Positions 7,932 to 15,886 of a stretch of 33,779 nucleotides of DNA are shown here, piece after piece. Both the position numbers and the translations under genes were made by a program. This stretch comes from a virus. The notes beneath the pieces are model-generated. The model searched no databases, was not told the origin of the DNA, and saw only the letters and a list, made by a program, of their open reading frames with translations. Position 1 is the stretch's first letter; each line of letters begins with the position of its first letter. The stretch is taken from the IMG/VR virus record IMGVR_UViG_3300034355_000467, positions 1 to 33,779 of that record; one strand, written 5' to 3'.

Positions 7932-9698
7932 ATGAACATAGAACAGTTTTACGAATTTTTAAATACTGTAAATGCTACAATACTAAACCCGCCTGTACAC
8001 CCATTTAAAGCGGATTGGAAGCGTATTTATGAAAGCATAAAGCCTCACTTCTACGGTGAAGTGCCGCCCGCGTTGGATAAGGCATTCCCAAATGAAGATG
8101 AACAGATATTAAACTATCGTAAAAATACGTATCAGCCTAAAACAGAATCGCCGCTTGTTAAGGCAATAACCGAACTGCATAGGCTTCTAAGTTCTGCAAA
8201 GCATTCTGTTAGGTTTGAAAATATGGACATGCAGCAATTTGCCGAAAATGAAAAGTTTGGCGAAAATACTTTACAGTCATTTGTATTTTCTGTTTTTATT
8301 CCTAATCGCGTATTGGACCCTAACGCCGTTTTACTTATCGAACCTAAAGGCGAAGGTATTGAAACCGATAACGTGCGCGTTAATGTAGATATGAAAGTAA
8401 TACAGTCTGATAGGATTGTTTTTAATGACCCTGAATACAGACTTCTAATATATAAAGGCATATCAAAAAATAAATATGCTACATTAGGTATTGAAAATCC
8501 GCTATACTATCACATTGTTACCGATATGTTTTATGCACAGGCCCGCGCCTATGGTGATAAAACAATGTTTGAAGTTATCTATGAACACAACAGCGGTATT
8601 ATGCCGTGGGTAACTTTAGGCGGTCGCGTTGTTCCTAAATATGATACTTATGGCAATACGTTTAAAATTTATAAGTCTGATTTTAGCCCTGCAATACCAT
8701 ATCTTAACGATGCTGCTATTTTTGACAATCAGCATAAATCGGTTATGCTTGCGACATGCTTCCCTATTAAATTTGTTGAAGGGGTTGATTGTAACAGTTG
8801 TAATGGTGTGGGCCGCGTACCTGACCCAAATAATTACGATAACAGCATAACTTGTAAAACATGTAGCGGTCACGGTAAAACGTTAAGCATTACACCGCTG
8901 GCAGCGTATAACTTAAACCCTACAACTTCAAAGTTTGGCGATGCTGATAAACAGCAAGTTGAACCGATACGCTATTATAGCCCTGATGTTAGCACTATTC
9001 AAGAAACTAACAAAGTAGCAACCGAGGCATTAGGCAAAGCGGAACAAGTGTTAAATATAAACCGTTCGCTTAAAGCTGCACAATCGGGCGTTGCTAAAGA
9101 ATTAGACCGCGAACCAGAATATATTGAAGTTGGTAAAATATCAGATGATGTTTATGCGCGTTATAAGGATGTTTTGCGTATCATTCAGGCCATTGTGTTT
9201 ATGGATACTGAAAGCGCAATTATGGTTAACCCGCCTATCAGTTTTGACTTGAAAACAGAAACAGAACTAATGGCAGAATTTGCACTATCTCAAAAAGGTT
9301 TACCAACTGCTATACGTTACGAAAGTTATATTAGCTATGTTGACCGCCGTTATAATTCTGATGCAATAGCGCGCCAAATAGCTACAATTTGCGCAATGTA
9401 TAACAGCGCTTATCTTTATACGGTAGATGAACGTGTAAATTTGTTAGCATCGGGCCAAATAACAGAAAAGGATGCAATTAGCGCTCAATTTGTTTTTGAT
9501 GCTGTTACTGAATTGTATTACGATGAAGGCTTTGATATTATGAATAATGATTACACAGCTATTAAAAATGCTATTGATGCAAAGTTAGCACCGCGTTTTG
9601 ATGCTGTTGCAAGTAATGTAATTCCTGAAGTTAATATGGATGAATTTAATAATTCAGATAATTCGGATGATTCAGATAATGATGAAGATAATAACTAA
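7932..9698 (+). CDS. Portal protein with inserted CxxCxGxG zinc motif
   Basis: Length (588 aa), gene order (upstream of a MuF-like protein, scaffold and capsid) and the acidic tail (572-588, Asn/Asp-rich) fit a phage portal, the dodecameric ring through which DNA is packaged. A central segment holds two DnaJ-like motifs, CNSCNGVG (C287, C290) and CKTCSGHG (C308, C311), which could bind one zinc ion. This is an insertion relative to typical portals. The helical region at about 360-420 (many Glu/Lys and Ala) resembles a portal stem. The next gene is coupled by TAATG (9696-9700). The portal call is from context and general similarity, not a search. Confidence 0.75.
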   Translation: MNIEQFYEFLNTVNATILNPPVHPFKADWKRIYESIKPHFYGEVPPALDKAFPNEDEQILNYRKNTYQPKTESPLVKAITELHRLLSSAKHSVRFENMDMQQFAENEKFGENTLQSFVFSVFIPNRVLDPNAVLLIEPKGEGIETDNVRVNVDMKVIQSDRIVFNDPEYRLLIYKGISKNKYATLGIENPLYYHIVTDMFYAQARAYGDKTMFEVIYEHNSGIMPWVTLGGRVVPKYDTYGNTFKIYKSDFSPAIPYLNDAAIFDNQHKSVMLATCFPIKFVEGVDCNSCNGVGRVPDPNNYDNSITCKTCSGHGKTLSITPLAAYNLNPTTSKFGDADKQQVEPIRYYSPDVSTIQETNKVATEALGKAEQVLNINRSLKAAQSGVAKELDREPEYIEVGKISDDVYARYKDVLRIIQAIVFMDTESAIMVNPPISFDLKTETELMAEFALSQKGLPTAIRYESYISYVDRRYNSDAIARQIATICAMYNSAYLYTVDERVNLLASGQITEKDAISAQFVFDAVTELYYDEGFDIMNNDYTAIKNAIDAKLAPRFDAVASNVIPEVNMDEFNNSDNSDDSDNDEDNN

Positions 9699-10549
9699 TG
9701 GATTTCAATAAACCCGAACGAATTAACGACAAAGCATTAGAAATTTTACAAAAGCGGTTTGATAAAGTAGAACCGAAATTTGTAAAACAGGTCGTTGATT
9801 GGATAAATAAGTTTAGAACAACATCGGGCAATTTAGTAAGGTCTAAAGAAAATTTAGCGCGTTTAAGTTCATTTAAAACTGCTGTTAATAGATTTTTAGA
9901 AAAGGCTGGTTATAATGTAATGGTATCGGGTTTCTTAGAAAACTTTGACGAAATTGGCGCCAATACACAACTTGCACAACAAGAATTAAACGGCATTGAT
10001 ATAACAAAAAGTTTTTTAAACCCATTTAAGCGCTATGCTGTTAATAATGTAGTTGCGGCGATGCAAGGTCAAGGATTAAATGTAAATCTAATAAACCCGC
10101 TTAAAAATGAATTGCTAATTGCAGTTAACCAAGGTAGCAGCCTTACCGATGTTGTAACTTCAATTGCAGGTCAATTAACAACAACTGAAGCGCGACAAGG
10201 CGTATTAAAAAGAATTAGTTTGCAGGCCTCACGTGACGCGTTATTACAATATGATGGTGTAGTTAATGAAGCGGTGCGAAAGTCTTATAAGATGGATGCT
10301 TTGTTATACGTTGGTTCTATTGTTAAAGATAGCCGCGCGCAATGTGAACGGTGGGTTAGTGAAACAAAAAACGGTAAATTAGGATTGATATTATTTGAAG
10401 ATTTGCAAGATGAAATAAATTGGGCTGATAATAACGGTACAGGTATGATACCCGATACAACGCCCGAAAACTTTTGCCAAAATCGCGGCGGTTATAATTG
10501 TAGGCATATCGCTTACCCGGTAAGGTCGCAAAACTATATTAAAAAATAA
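9698..10549 (+). CDS. MuF-like head morphogenesis (minor capsid) protein
   Basis: The C-terminal third matches the phage Mu F / SPP1 gp7 pattern: KDSRAQCERWV (C216), a spacer, GTGMIPDTTPENFCQNRGG (C260) and CRHIAYPV (C268, H270). These conserved Cys/His residues may form a metal site. The N-terminal 200 residues are helical. Proteins of this family bind the portal, enter the procapsid and help in head assembly or early infection. Adjacency to the portal, with TAATG coupling, is the usual arrangement. There is no toxin domain after the MuF region. The gene ends at 10549, three bases before the next ATG. Confidence 0.75.
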   Translation: MDFNKPERINDKALEILQKRFDKVEPKFVKQVVDWINKFRTTSGNLVRSKENLARLSSFKTAVNRFLEKAGYNVMVSGFLENFDEIGANTQLAQQELNGIDITKSFLNPFKRYAVNNVVAAMQGQGLNVNLINPLKNELLIAVNQGSSLTDVVTSIAGQLTTTEARQGVLKRISLQASRDALLQYDGVVNEAVRKSYKMDALLYVGSIVKDSRAQCERWVSETKNGKLGLILFEDLQDEINWADNNGTGMIPDTTPENFCQNRGGYNCRHIAYPVRSQNYIKK

Positions 10550-10552
10550 CAC

Positions 10553-11179
10553 ATGAAAAACTTTCAAAAACTACTTAAAGACCGCAATTATTATAGCGGT
10601 GCAATTGATGGCATAGTTGGGCCATTGACACTTACAGGTGCAAAGCAATGGATTGATGCAGAGATGAACATTCGCGGATGGGTTAAGCCTGTAAATGATT
10701 TAGTTTGGATTCGCACAGACCAAACATTTGATAATAAGTTTGCCGATTATGTTGTAAGGTTTAATAACCGCGTGGCTGATATGATTATGCCATGTAGTAC
10801 AACGCCCGGCGATTTTTATATTTTTAATCCTTTGACTGTTGGCGGCATTACAGGTGCGGCCGTTGCAGCTGAACAGCAAGTTATCGGTTCACATAAGTTT
10901 GTCACTTCGGGCACGTGGTCTTCTTTATGGTTAGGTGCGCCTTATTTTTATCAGGCGGGTGCTATTGAAATTTATCGCGATGGCAACAAAGACAGAAACT
11001 TAGATAAGACAACCAAAACAAAAGGCTGGTATGGCATAAACTTACATCGTGGCGGCATTGGCAGTTTTGTAGATAATTGGTCAGCTGGTTGTATGGTAGT
11101 GCCCGATGCGCGTTGGTTTGAAGCTATCAAAATATTTCAGCCTAATCAGTTAATTAACTTTACACTAATAGAATTATAG
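10553..11179 (+). CDS. Peptidoglycan-binding and L,D-transpeptidase-like protein
   Basis: Residues 3-34 (including YYSGAIDGIVGPLTLTGA) match the PG_binding_1 repeat, with the D-G-x-x-G-P signature. The C-terminal half holds LHRGG (H165), fourteen residues, then SAGC (S177, C180) and a hydrophobic strand, the HxnSxGC catalytic layout of YkuD-type L,D-transpeptidases. There is no signal peptide. It sits between the MuF-like and scaffold genes, so it could be a virion-associated cell-wall enzyme or the endolysin, cutting or exchanging peptidoglycan stems. The classical motif has H before the G (SHGC); here it is SAGC, so activity is uncertain. The start context is ACACATGAAAA. Confidence 0.65.
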   Translation: MKNFQKLLKDRNYYSGAIDGIVGPLTLTGAKQWIDAEMNIRGWVKPVNDLVWIRTDQTFDNKFADYVVRFNNRVADMIMPCSTTPGDFYIFNPLTVGGITGAAVAAEQQVIGSHKFVTSGTWSSLWLGAPYFYQAGAIEIYRDGNKDRNLDKTTKTKGWYGINLHRGGIGSFVDNWSAGCMVVPDARWFEAIKIFQPNQLINFTLIEL

Positions 11180-11180
11180 C

Positions 11181-11375
11181 ATGTTAGTAATAAAAGCAAA
11201 GCATAAAACAAACGGTACTGAATATCAATTCACGCCCGCGCAATGGTACACCGAACAGCAAACAGGTAATTATAACTACCTTGGTACTATTCACGTATCA
11301 GAACCAGCGCAACCAATTCAAAGAACAGTTACACCACCAAAGCGCGGCTGCGGCTGCGCAAATAAACGTAGATAA
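11181..11375 (+). CDS. Small basic protein, 64 aa, Cys-containing tail
   Basis: The protein starts LVIKAKHKTNGTEYQFTPAQW, which looks like a small beta-fold segment, and ends with a proline linker and a basic tail PKRGCGCANKRR. It starts one base after the previous stop and ends one base before the next start, so it lies in the head operon. I recognise its N-terminal 'T..EY.FT..QW' pattern from small phage proteins but no function. The C-G-C pair could bind metal. Confidence 0.65.
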   Translation: MLVIKAKHKTNGTEYQFTPAQWYTEQQTGNYNYLGTIHVSEPAQPIQRTVTPPKRGCGCANKRR

Positions 11376-11376
11376 T

Positions 11377-11739
11377 ATGGCAAGGTTTTATAAATTTGTT
11401 ATTCAACTTGAATATAATGAAGAACCGCTAACACTTGAGGAACTTCAAAATGATTTTGATGAAGCTGTTAAAATTGAAGACTATAAAGCAGCGGCAAAAA
11501 TCAAAAAACAAATAGATGAACATCTAAAGTCAGATAATGAAAATGATTTGATTATTGAACTTGAAGACTATTGTTATATTGACCTCGATGAAGTTGCCAC
11601 GTTCTATAAATCAGAATGGGAAAATGGCGATGAATTTACAAAAGTTATTTTAAAAAGCGGTTTTGAATTGCCGTTAAGTATATCATTTGAAGAATTTACT
11701 AATTTATTTTTTAACATAAACACACGTGAAAATGCTTGA
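11377..11739 (+). CDS. Acidic protein with UVR-like helical motif, 120 aa
   Basis: The ATG at 11377 is chosen; an in-frame earlier start at 11281 lies inside the previous gene. Residues 15-46 (EELQNDFDEAVKIEDYKAAA and following KKQIDEHL) match the UVR motif, a helical hairpin seen in UvrB/UvrC and in many unrelated proteins. The rest is acidic, with hydrophobic patches. It overlaps the scaffold candidate by eight bases. Its role is unknown; position suggests a head or scaffold accessory. The UVR match is by pattern only and does not show a repair function. Confidence 0.6.
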   Translation: MARFYKFVIQLEYNEEPLTLEELQNDFDEAVKIEDYKAAAKIKKQIDEHLKSDNENDLIIELEDYCYIDLDEVATFYKSEWENGDEFTKVILKSGFELPLSISFEEFTNLFFNINTRENA

Positions 11740-12556
11740 CAAATTTGTAGAAAAACTTGGTATTGAACCCGAACTGATTTCAAAATTAGAATCAAACGAA
11801 ATTACATTAGATGAAGCCGTAACGGGTTATGTATCTAAAATTGAACGTACTGTACAAGAACGTTTAGGCAAACAGATTGAAGAAGCTAAAAGCGCTGAAC
11901 TGTTTGGCGCTGCTTATGCGAAAACAGAAAAACAAATAGCCGATGCTTTTGCTATTGACCTAAAAAAATATGAAGCAATAGATAAAAAAGATAGGTTTAA
12001 AACTATTGTTTCTGATTTAAAGAATAGCCAATTAGAAACGTTGGAAAAACTAAAGCAAGAATACACTTCGGCTGATGCGCAAAAGTTGCAGCAATTGACG
12101 CAACAGCTTGAATTAGCCAATGCAAAGCTGAATGAAAAAGAAATGCTAATGCAACAGGCTATTAAAGAAGAACAAGGTAAATTTCAAAGCTATATTAAGA
12201 ATCAGCAAATAGATAAGGTGCGCGGTTCGCTTGTTGAATCTGTAAAAAATGCACGTTTAGCACCTAAAGAAATGCGCGCGATTTTAGAAGCTGAAATACG
12301 TGAGCGCGGTTTCGATTTTGAAATTGATTCAGATTCTAACATATGGGTTAATAAAGATGGTAACCGTGTAAAACATCCATCTAAGCCAACGGAAAATTTA
12401 AAGTATGAAACGCTATTTGAAATTATTGCAGCTGAATACAATTTTGAAAAACAATCTAACGGCGGTCAAACAAAAAGTTTTGAAATTGATGAAAAAACAA
12501 AAAGCGGTATTCATCCAGCGAGATTAAAATACATGCAAGATAATGGACTAATATAG
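11732..12556 (+). CDS. Capsid scaffolding protein candidate
   Basis: The 274-residue protein has a helical N-terminus (MLDKFVEKLG), a long charged coiled coil (about 20-170, rich in E, K, Q, A) and a compact basic C-terminal region (about 175-274) with ERGFDFEIDSDSNIWVNKDG. It lies immediately upstream of the capsid unit and is followed by a terminator, which is the usual place and layout of a scaffold. The ATG at 11732 is preferred over the GTG at 11726. It overlaps the preceding gene by eight bases. Protease function is not apparent; no catalytic triad is recognised. Confidence 0.65.
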   Translation: MLDKFVEKLGIEPELISKLESNEITLDEAVTGYVSKIERTVQERLGKQIEEAKSAELFGAAYAKTEKQIADAFAIDLKKYEAIDKKDRFKTIVSDLKNSQLETLEKLKQEYTSADAQKLQQLTQQLELANAKLNEKEMLMQQAIKEEQGKFQSYIKNQQIDKVRGSLVESVKNARLAPKEMRAILEAEIRERGFDFEIDSDSNIWVNKDGNRVKHPSKPTENLKYETLFEIIAAEYNFEKQSNGGQTKSFEIDEKTKSGIHPARLKYMQDNGLI

Positions 12557-12584
12557 TTTGTAAGTTTGGTTAAAAGTTTGTCAT

Positions 12585-12610
12585 GGCAGTTCGTAAGGGC
12601 TGCCTTTTTT
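12585..12610 (+). terminator. Intrinsic terminator after scaffold
   Basis: GGCAG (12585-12589) pairs with CTGCC (12600-12604), followed by six T (12605-12610). It ends the head-assembly unit 7932-12556 and lies upstream of the capsid promoter. Confidence 0.75.
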
Positions 12611-12639
12611 AGTGCAAAATATTCTATAAAAAATTTATA

Positions 12640-12670
12640 AAATTATTTATTTTAAAACATCTTATCTTTG
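12640..12670 (+). promoter_or_regulatory. Capsid promoter, -7 box TATCTTTG
   Basis: TATCTTTG at 12663-12670 matches the Bacteroidota -7 consensus exactly. The expected -33 position (about 12640-12644) is AT-rich without TTTG, so -33 support is weak. Immediately upstream is a dyad TATAAA-AAA-TTTATA (12625-12639). It is downstream of a terminator, so capsid transcription can be independent and strong. Confidence 0.65.
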
Positions 12671-12784
12671 CAGTAACGACCTCTCACAAAATAAGGTGCT
12701 AAGGCACAGAAAAAAAACAGAACGCACGGCAGCGTGGAAAATGCCAAAACAAAAACAATTTTTTATATTATTAAATTACAATAA
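12671..12784 (+). promoter_or_regulatory. Structured 5' leader of the capsid gene with upstream ORF
   Basis: About 115 bases separate the promoter from the capsid ATG at 12785. Two small hairpins are visible: GTGC/GCAC around TAAG (12696-12707) and CACG/CGTG around GCAG (12725-12736). An 18-codon ORF (MPKQKQFFILLNYNKCQL) starts at 12741 and ends at 12797, overlapping the capsid start codon. Its role is unknown; it may stabilise the message or couple translation. No known riboswitch is recognised. The gap from 12557 to 12784 holds only this leader, the promoter and the terminator. Confidence 0.45.
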
Positions 12785-14503
12785 ATGTCAACTATAAAAC
12801 TCGCTGATGCGTGGAAAATTATAGACATATCGCTAAATAATAATAGCGGCATGCGTTCTATGCCATCTCCAAACATCGGTCTTTTGCAATTGCTTGTTTC
12901 TGCTGCTAATAAGTCAGCATCTCAGGTAAAACTTGGCAACGTTCAAGCCGTTGAGCAAGGTAACGGTAAAGTATACAAAGTATCGCGCCGTTTTTTCCCG
13001 CGTCTTTCTGAATCTAACGCTACTTCACTTGAATATTGCCCTACTGATGGCGATGTAGTTAAGCCGCTTTATGATGAAATTGAAATTACTAACAAAACAG
13101 TTTCTCAGAAAATTAAGATTGATGATGAACTGATTCGTTGTATCAAAGAAAGCCGCGCCGATTATCAAAACAGCTATGTTAATGAAGTTCTTAGAAACCA
13201 CATTAACCGTTTAGGTAAAGAAGTTTCTACTGTTGTAGCTAATAACGGTTTTATCGGTTCATTCGTTAAATGCGATTGTGCTGACCCTGCTGTTACTTCT
13301 AAGTCTTTGCCTTTGTTCCTTTCAAGTGGTTTAGGTATCAATCCTGTTGGTGAATCTATCTTAGATAGCGACCGCAAACAAGCTGAAATTGAACAACAAT
13401 TGATTCTTATTGGTGGTACTTTACTTGACCAATACCGTAAAGCGCGCGCAATTGCAAGCGGTAATGATAACGGTTTTGACGCTTCATTGCTTGACATTAC
13501 ACGTTCAATTTACTACGATACTAATTTGCCAGCTGCATTAGGTAACACAAGCGACATTATCGCAATGGCACCGGGTGCGCTTCAACTTGTTACTTACGCA
13601 AAGAACAAAGGTCAATTCACTTATGATTTTGAAGACCAAATGCGCACTACTGTTGTTGACCCATGGCTGGGTATTGAGCATGATGTAGTTATGTCATACG
13701 TTAAGTGTAATGATGAAATCGAACTATACATTCAATTCGCTACTAATTGGGCCGTAGTTGGTATGCCTAAATGTTGGGCAGTTAATGACTGTTTGTTTGA
13801 TGGCGTTCTTGACGTATTCAAATATGAAGTTGTTTGTGCTGATACTGGATATTGCGATATTGAACCAGCTTGCGGTGTTGCTGGTGCGCCTAATGCAACT
13901 GATGCAACGTTCTGCGAATCTGCTGATGCTTGCGATGTAGCATGTAGTGCTTTGTTCTACTCAAGAGAAGTTGAAGTTGAGCAATTTGAAGGTATTGAAG
14001 TTGATGTAACTGATGCTATTGCTATTCAAATTAACGGCTTACCATTTAGTGTAGGCGGTACTTTTGATACAGGAACTTCAGGTGGTGCTAATGGTTTTGT
14101 AGCTGCTGCACAGGCTGCACTTGCAAGTGTAGGTTCTATTTACACAGTTGCAGGTGGTTGGGATGGAACAGCATTAACAATCTATGTTTTAACTAATGCT
14201 ACTGTAACATCGGTTGTTATTGTTTCTGCCACAACTACAGATGTTGCGCTTACAGTTTCTACTGAAACACTTTACAATGTTTATAGTGCTTCAACACCTT
14301 CAACAGGTGCGACACTTACTAACCTTGACTGGGTTTTAGATTCAAATTCATTTGACGGTGCACCTAATGCACAAATTTTAGGTGAATCAAATGTTTATGG
14401 AACTTATAGCAATTTCTACACTACAAGTACTAACACAGGTGCTGCACAGCTTATCATTACTGATAGCGTTGCATGTAACGATACTTTCAACGGTACAATT
14501 TAG
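12785..14503 (+). CDS. Major capsid protein candidate with Cys-rich linker and C-terminal extension
   Basis: The gene is flanked by its own promoter and a perfect terminator, follows the scaffold, and uses well-expressed-looking codons (many GTT/GCT/CGT). Residues 1-355 resemble a HK97-type shell domain, with a basic SRRFFPRLSES segment near 77-87. From about 358 a linker rich in cysteines (CADTGYCDIEPAC, FCESADACDVAC) leads to a beta-rich C-terminal extension (about 400-572), probably a surface domain. There are fourteen cysteines in 572 residues, notable for a capsid protein. The major capsid assignment is strong from context; the extension's function is inferred. Confidence 0.75.
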   Translation: MSTIKLADAWKIIDISLNNNSGMRSMPSPNIGLLQLLVSAANKSASQVKLGNVQAVEQGNGKVYKVSRRFFPRLSESNATSLEYCPTDGDVVKPLYDEIEITNKTVSQKIKIDDELIRCIKESRADYQNSYVNEVLRNHINRLGKEVSTVVANNGFIGSFVKCDCADPAVTSKSLPLFLSSGLGINPVGESILDSDRKQAEIEQQLILIGGTLLDQYRKARAIASGNDNGFDASLLDITRSIYYDTNLPAALGNTSDIIAMAPGALQLVTYAKNKGQFTYDFEDQMRTTVVDPWLGIEHDVVMSYVKCNDEIELYIQFATNWAVVGMPKCWAVNDCLFDGVLDVFKYEVVCADTGYCDIEPACGVAGAPNATDATFCESADACDVACSALFYSREVEVEQFEGIEVDVTDAIAIQINGLPFSVGGTFDTGTSGGANGFVAAAQAALASVGSIYTVAGGWDGTALTIYVLTNATVTSVVIVSATTTDVALTVSTETLYNVYSASTPSTGATLTNLDWVLDSNSFDGAPNAQILGESNVYGTYSNFYTTSTNTGAAQLIITDSVACNDTFNGTI

Positions 14504-14516
14504 TTTTAATGATTCG

Positions 14517-14539
14517 GGGGCGGGAAACCGCCCCTTTTT
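14517..14539 (+). terminator. Strong intrinsic terminator after the capsid gene
   Basis: GGGGCGG (14517-14523) pairs perfectly with CCGCCCC (14528-14534) around a GAAA tetraloop (14524-14527), followed by TTTTT. It begins 14 bases after the capsid stop and 15 bases separate its end from the next ATG. Termination is expected to be efficient, so downstream genes may need read-through. Confidence 0.9.
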
Positions 14540-14553
14540 AAAATATAAAACAC

Positions 14554-14919
14554 ATGGTTAACTATTCAAAAAAAATAGCACAAGCATTAACAATAATTCG
14601 CAAATATTACGGCGCTATAAATGTACAGCGTACCGATAACGAAGATGTTGTTTACTTATTCGACTATACAACACAAAAGAAAACAATAGGAAGCGAAAAG
14701 ATAAACAAGGCCGTTGAAAAGGCCGTAAAGCAAAATGATTTTCCTAAAGATATTTATTATTCAGAAGGTTTATTATCTGTAATTAAAATAGAAGAAAATG
14801 TACAACAATCCGAAACCATCGAAGCCGAAACCATTGAAGCCGTTGAAGCCGAAGAAATAATTGAAACTGAAAAGCCAAAAAAACGCGGTCGTAAAAAACA
14901 AATAGATGCTGAATCTTAA
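14554..14919 (+). CDS. Small protein with acidic repeat and basic tail, 121 aa
   Basis: Residues 1-75 form a compact domain. A low-complexity acidic stretch follows (about 84-105: SETIEAETIEAVEAEEIIET) with an imperfect TIEAE repeat, ending in a basic KKRGRKK motif at about 109-115 that resembles an AT-hook. It overlaps the next gene by 14 bases and lies just after the capsid terminator. The role is unknown. Position suggests a head-tail connector accessory; the basic tail could bind DNA or acidic surfaces. Confidence 0.65.
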   Translation: MVNYSKKIAQALTIIRKYYGAINVQRTDNEDVVYLFDYTTQKKTIGSEKINKAVEKAVKQNDFPKDIYYSEGLLSVIKIEENVQQSETIEAETIEAVEAEEIIETEKPKKRGRKKQIDAES

Positions 14920-15886
14920 TACACCTAATTGCTTAGATAATTATATCATATCATTGAACGGCTGTTATCCTGAAGGTACAGTTCCGACAAGTGGTTATTA
15001 TTTAGAAAACCTTGAGGGTTTAACTATAAATAATGTCGCGGCGGTTAGTAGTGAGGCTTTAGTATCAGCAACGGCAACTGTTCGCGAAAAGATGTATTTT
15101 GCTGCTGATATAGTAGAAAAGCGCTTAAAGGCTGTTTTAAATGCGCGTGGTATAAAGCTAAATAGCATTGGCAGTTTATATTCTGTTTGTCAGGTTAGTA
15201 ATGTTTCAGATATACCCGTTGCTGCTAACCGCGGCATCAAAGTATCAAAGAAATGGATTAGTAGCCCACAAAGCCGTATTTTTGTAGATTCGGTACGTTT
15301 TAAAAGTACAGTTAATGCAAGTTCAACAATTTATGTAACTGATTATGCAGGCAATATATTATTTAGTCAGGCTGTTACTGTTTTTGCAGATACGGAAATG
15401 CACATATTTGTTAAAAAGTTTTTTAATGAAGATGTAATTTTAATTACTATTGATACTACAAATGTAGCGCCTTATTTGTACACTTGTAATGCTGCATCTA
15501 ATTGTAAGCCTTGCGGCGATATGGTGCTAAATGTTGAAGGTTGGAACGGTGTAAGCGCTTCGGCTTCGGGTTATTTAGGCGCGTGTGTACGTGTTGATTG
15601 TGTAGATACTGATATTATCTGTCAGTTTTTGGACCGTTTAGGCATGACAATTCTGTATCAAACAGGTGTGCAAATTCTTAAAGAATGGGTTTCACCTAAC
15701 AACCGTTTAAACTTAATCAAAACGCACGGTAACGAGTGGGCAAATGTTAAAATAGGTGAGTGGGAAAATGCCAGCATTGAAGCCTTAGATAATGAAATTG
15801 ATAATATTATTCAGCTGTTAGAAACTGACCGCTTTTGTTATAGATGTGAACCAAGATTGAGAATGTACCCAATGTTTCCTGGCTAA
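14906..15886 (+). CDS. Cysteine-rich head-tail connector candidate, 326 aa
   Basis: The protein contains eleven cysteines, including NCKPCG (residues about 198-203) and CYRC near the C-terminus (about 312-315). The middle is beta-rich (about 100-180). It is encoded right after the capsid unit and before two further neck-type candidates, so it may be a connector or an adaptor, but no motif proves this. Its start lies 14 bases inside the preceding gene and its stop overlaps the next start (TAATG at 15884-15888). I do not recognise the family. Confidence 0.6.
   Translation: MLNLNTPNCLDNYIISLNGCYPEGTVPTSGYYLENLEGLTINNVAAVSSEALVSATATVREKMYFAADIVEKRLKAVLNARGIKLNSIGSLYSVCQVSNVSDIPVAANRGIKVSKKWISSPQSRIFVDSVRFKSTVNASSTIYVTDYAGNILFSQAVTVFADTEMHIFVKKFFNEDVILITIDTTNVAPYLYTCNAASNCKPCGDMVLNVEGWNGVSASASGYLGACVRVDCVDTDIICQFLDRLGMTILYQTGVQILKEWVSPNNRLNLIKTHGNEWANVKIGEWENASIEALDNEIDNIIQLLETDRFCYRCEPRLRMYPMFPG

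Noticed and set aside
8616-8873. Open frames on both strands within the portal gene
   Set aside because: They lie entirely inside the portal coding sequence, have poor composition and no independent start signals; they are shadows.
11377-11480. UVR motif as evidence for DNA repair activity
   Set aside because: The UVR helical hairpin occurs in many non-repair proteins, and nothing else in the 120-aa protein supports repair.
14877-14883. A7 slippery site (A AAA AAA) in gene 14554-14919
   Set aside because: A -1 shift would add only a few codons before a stop, so no extended product is supported.
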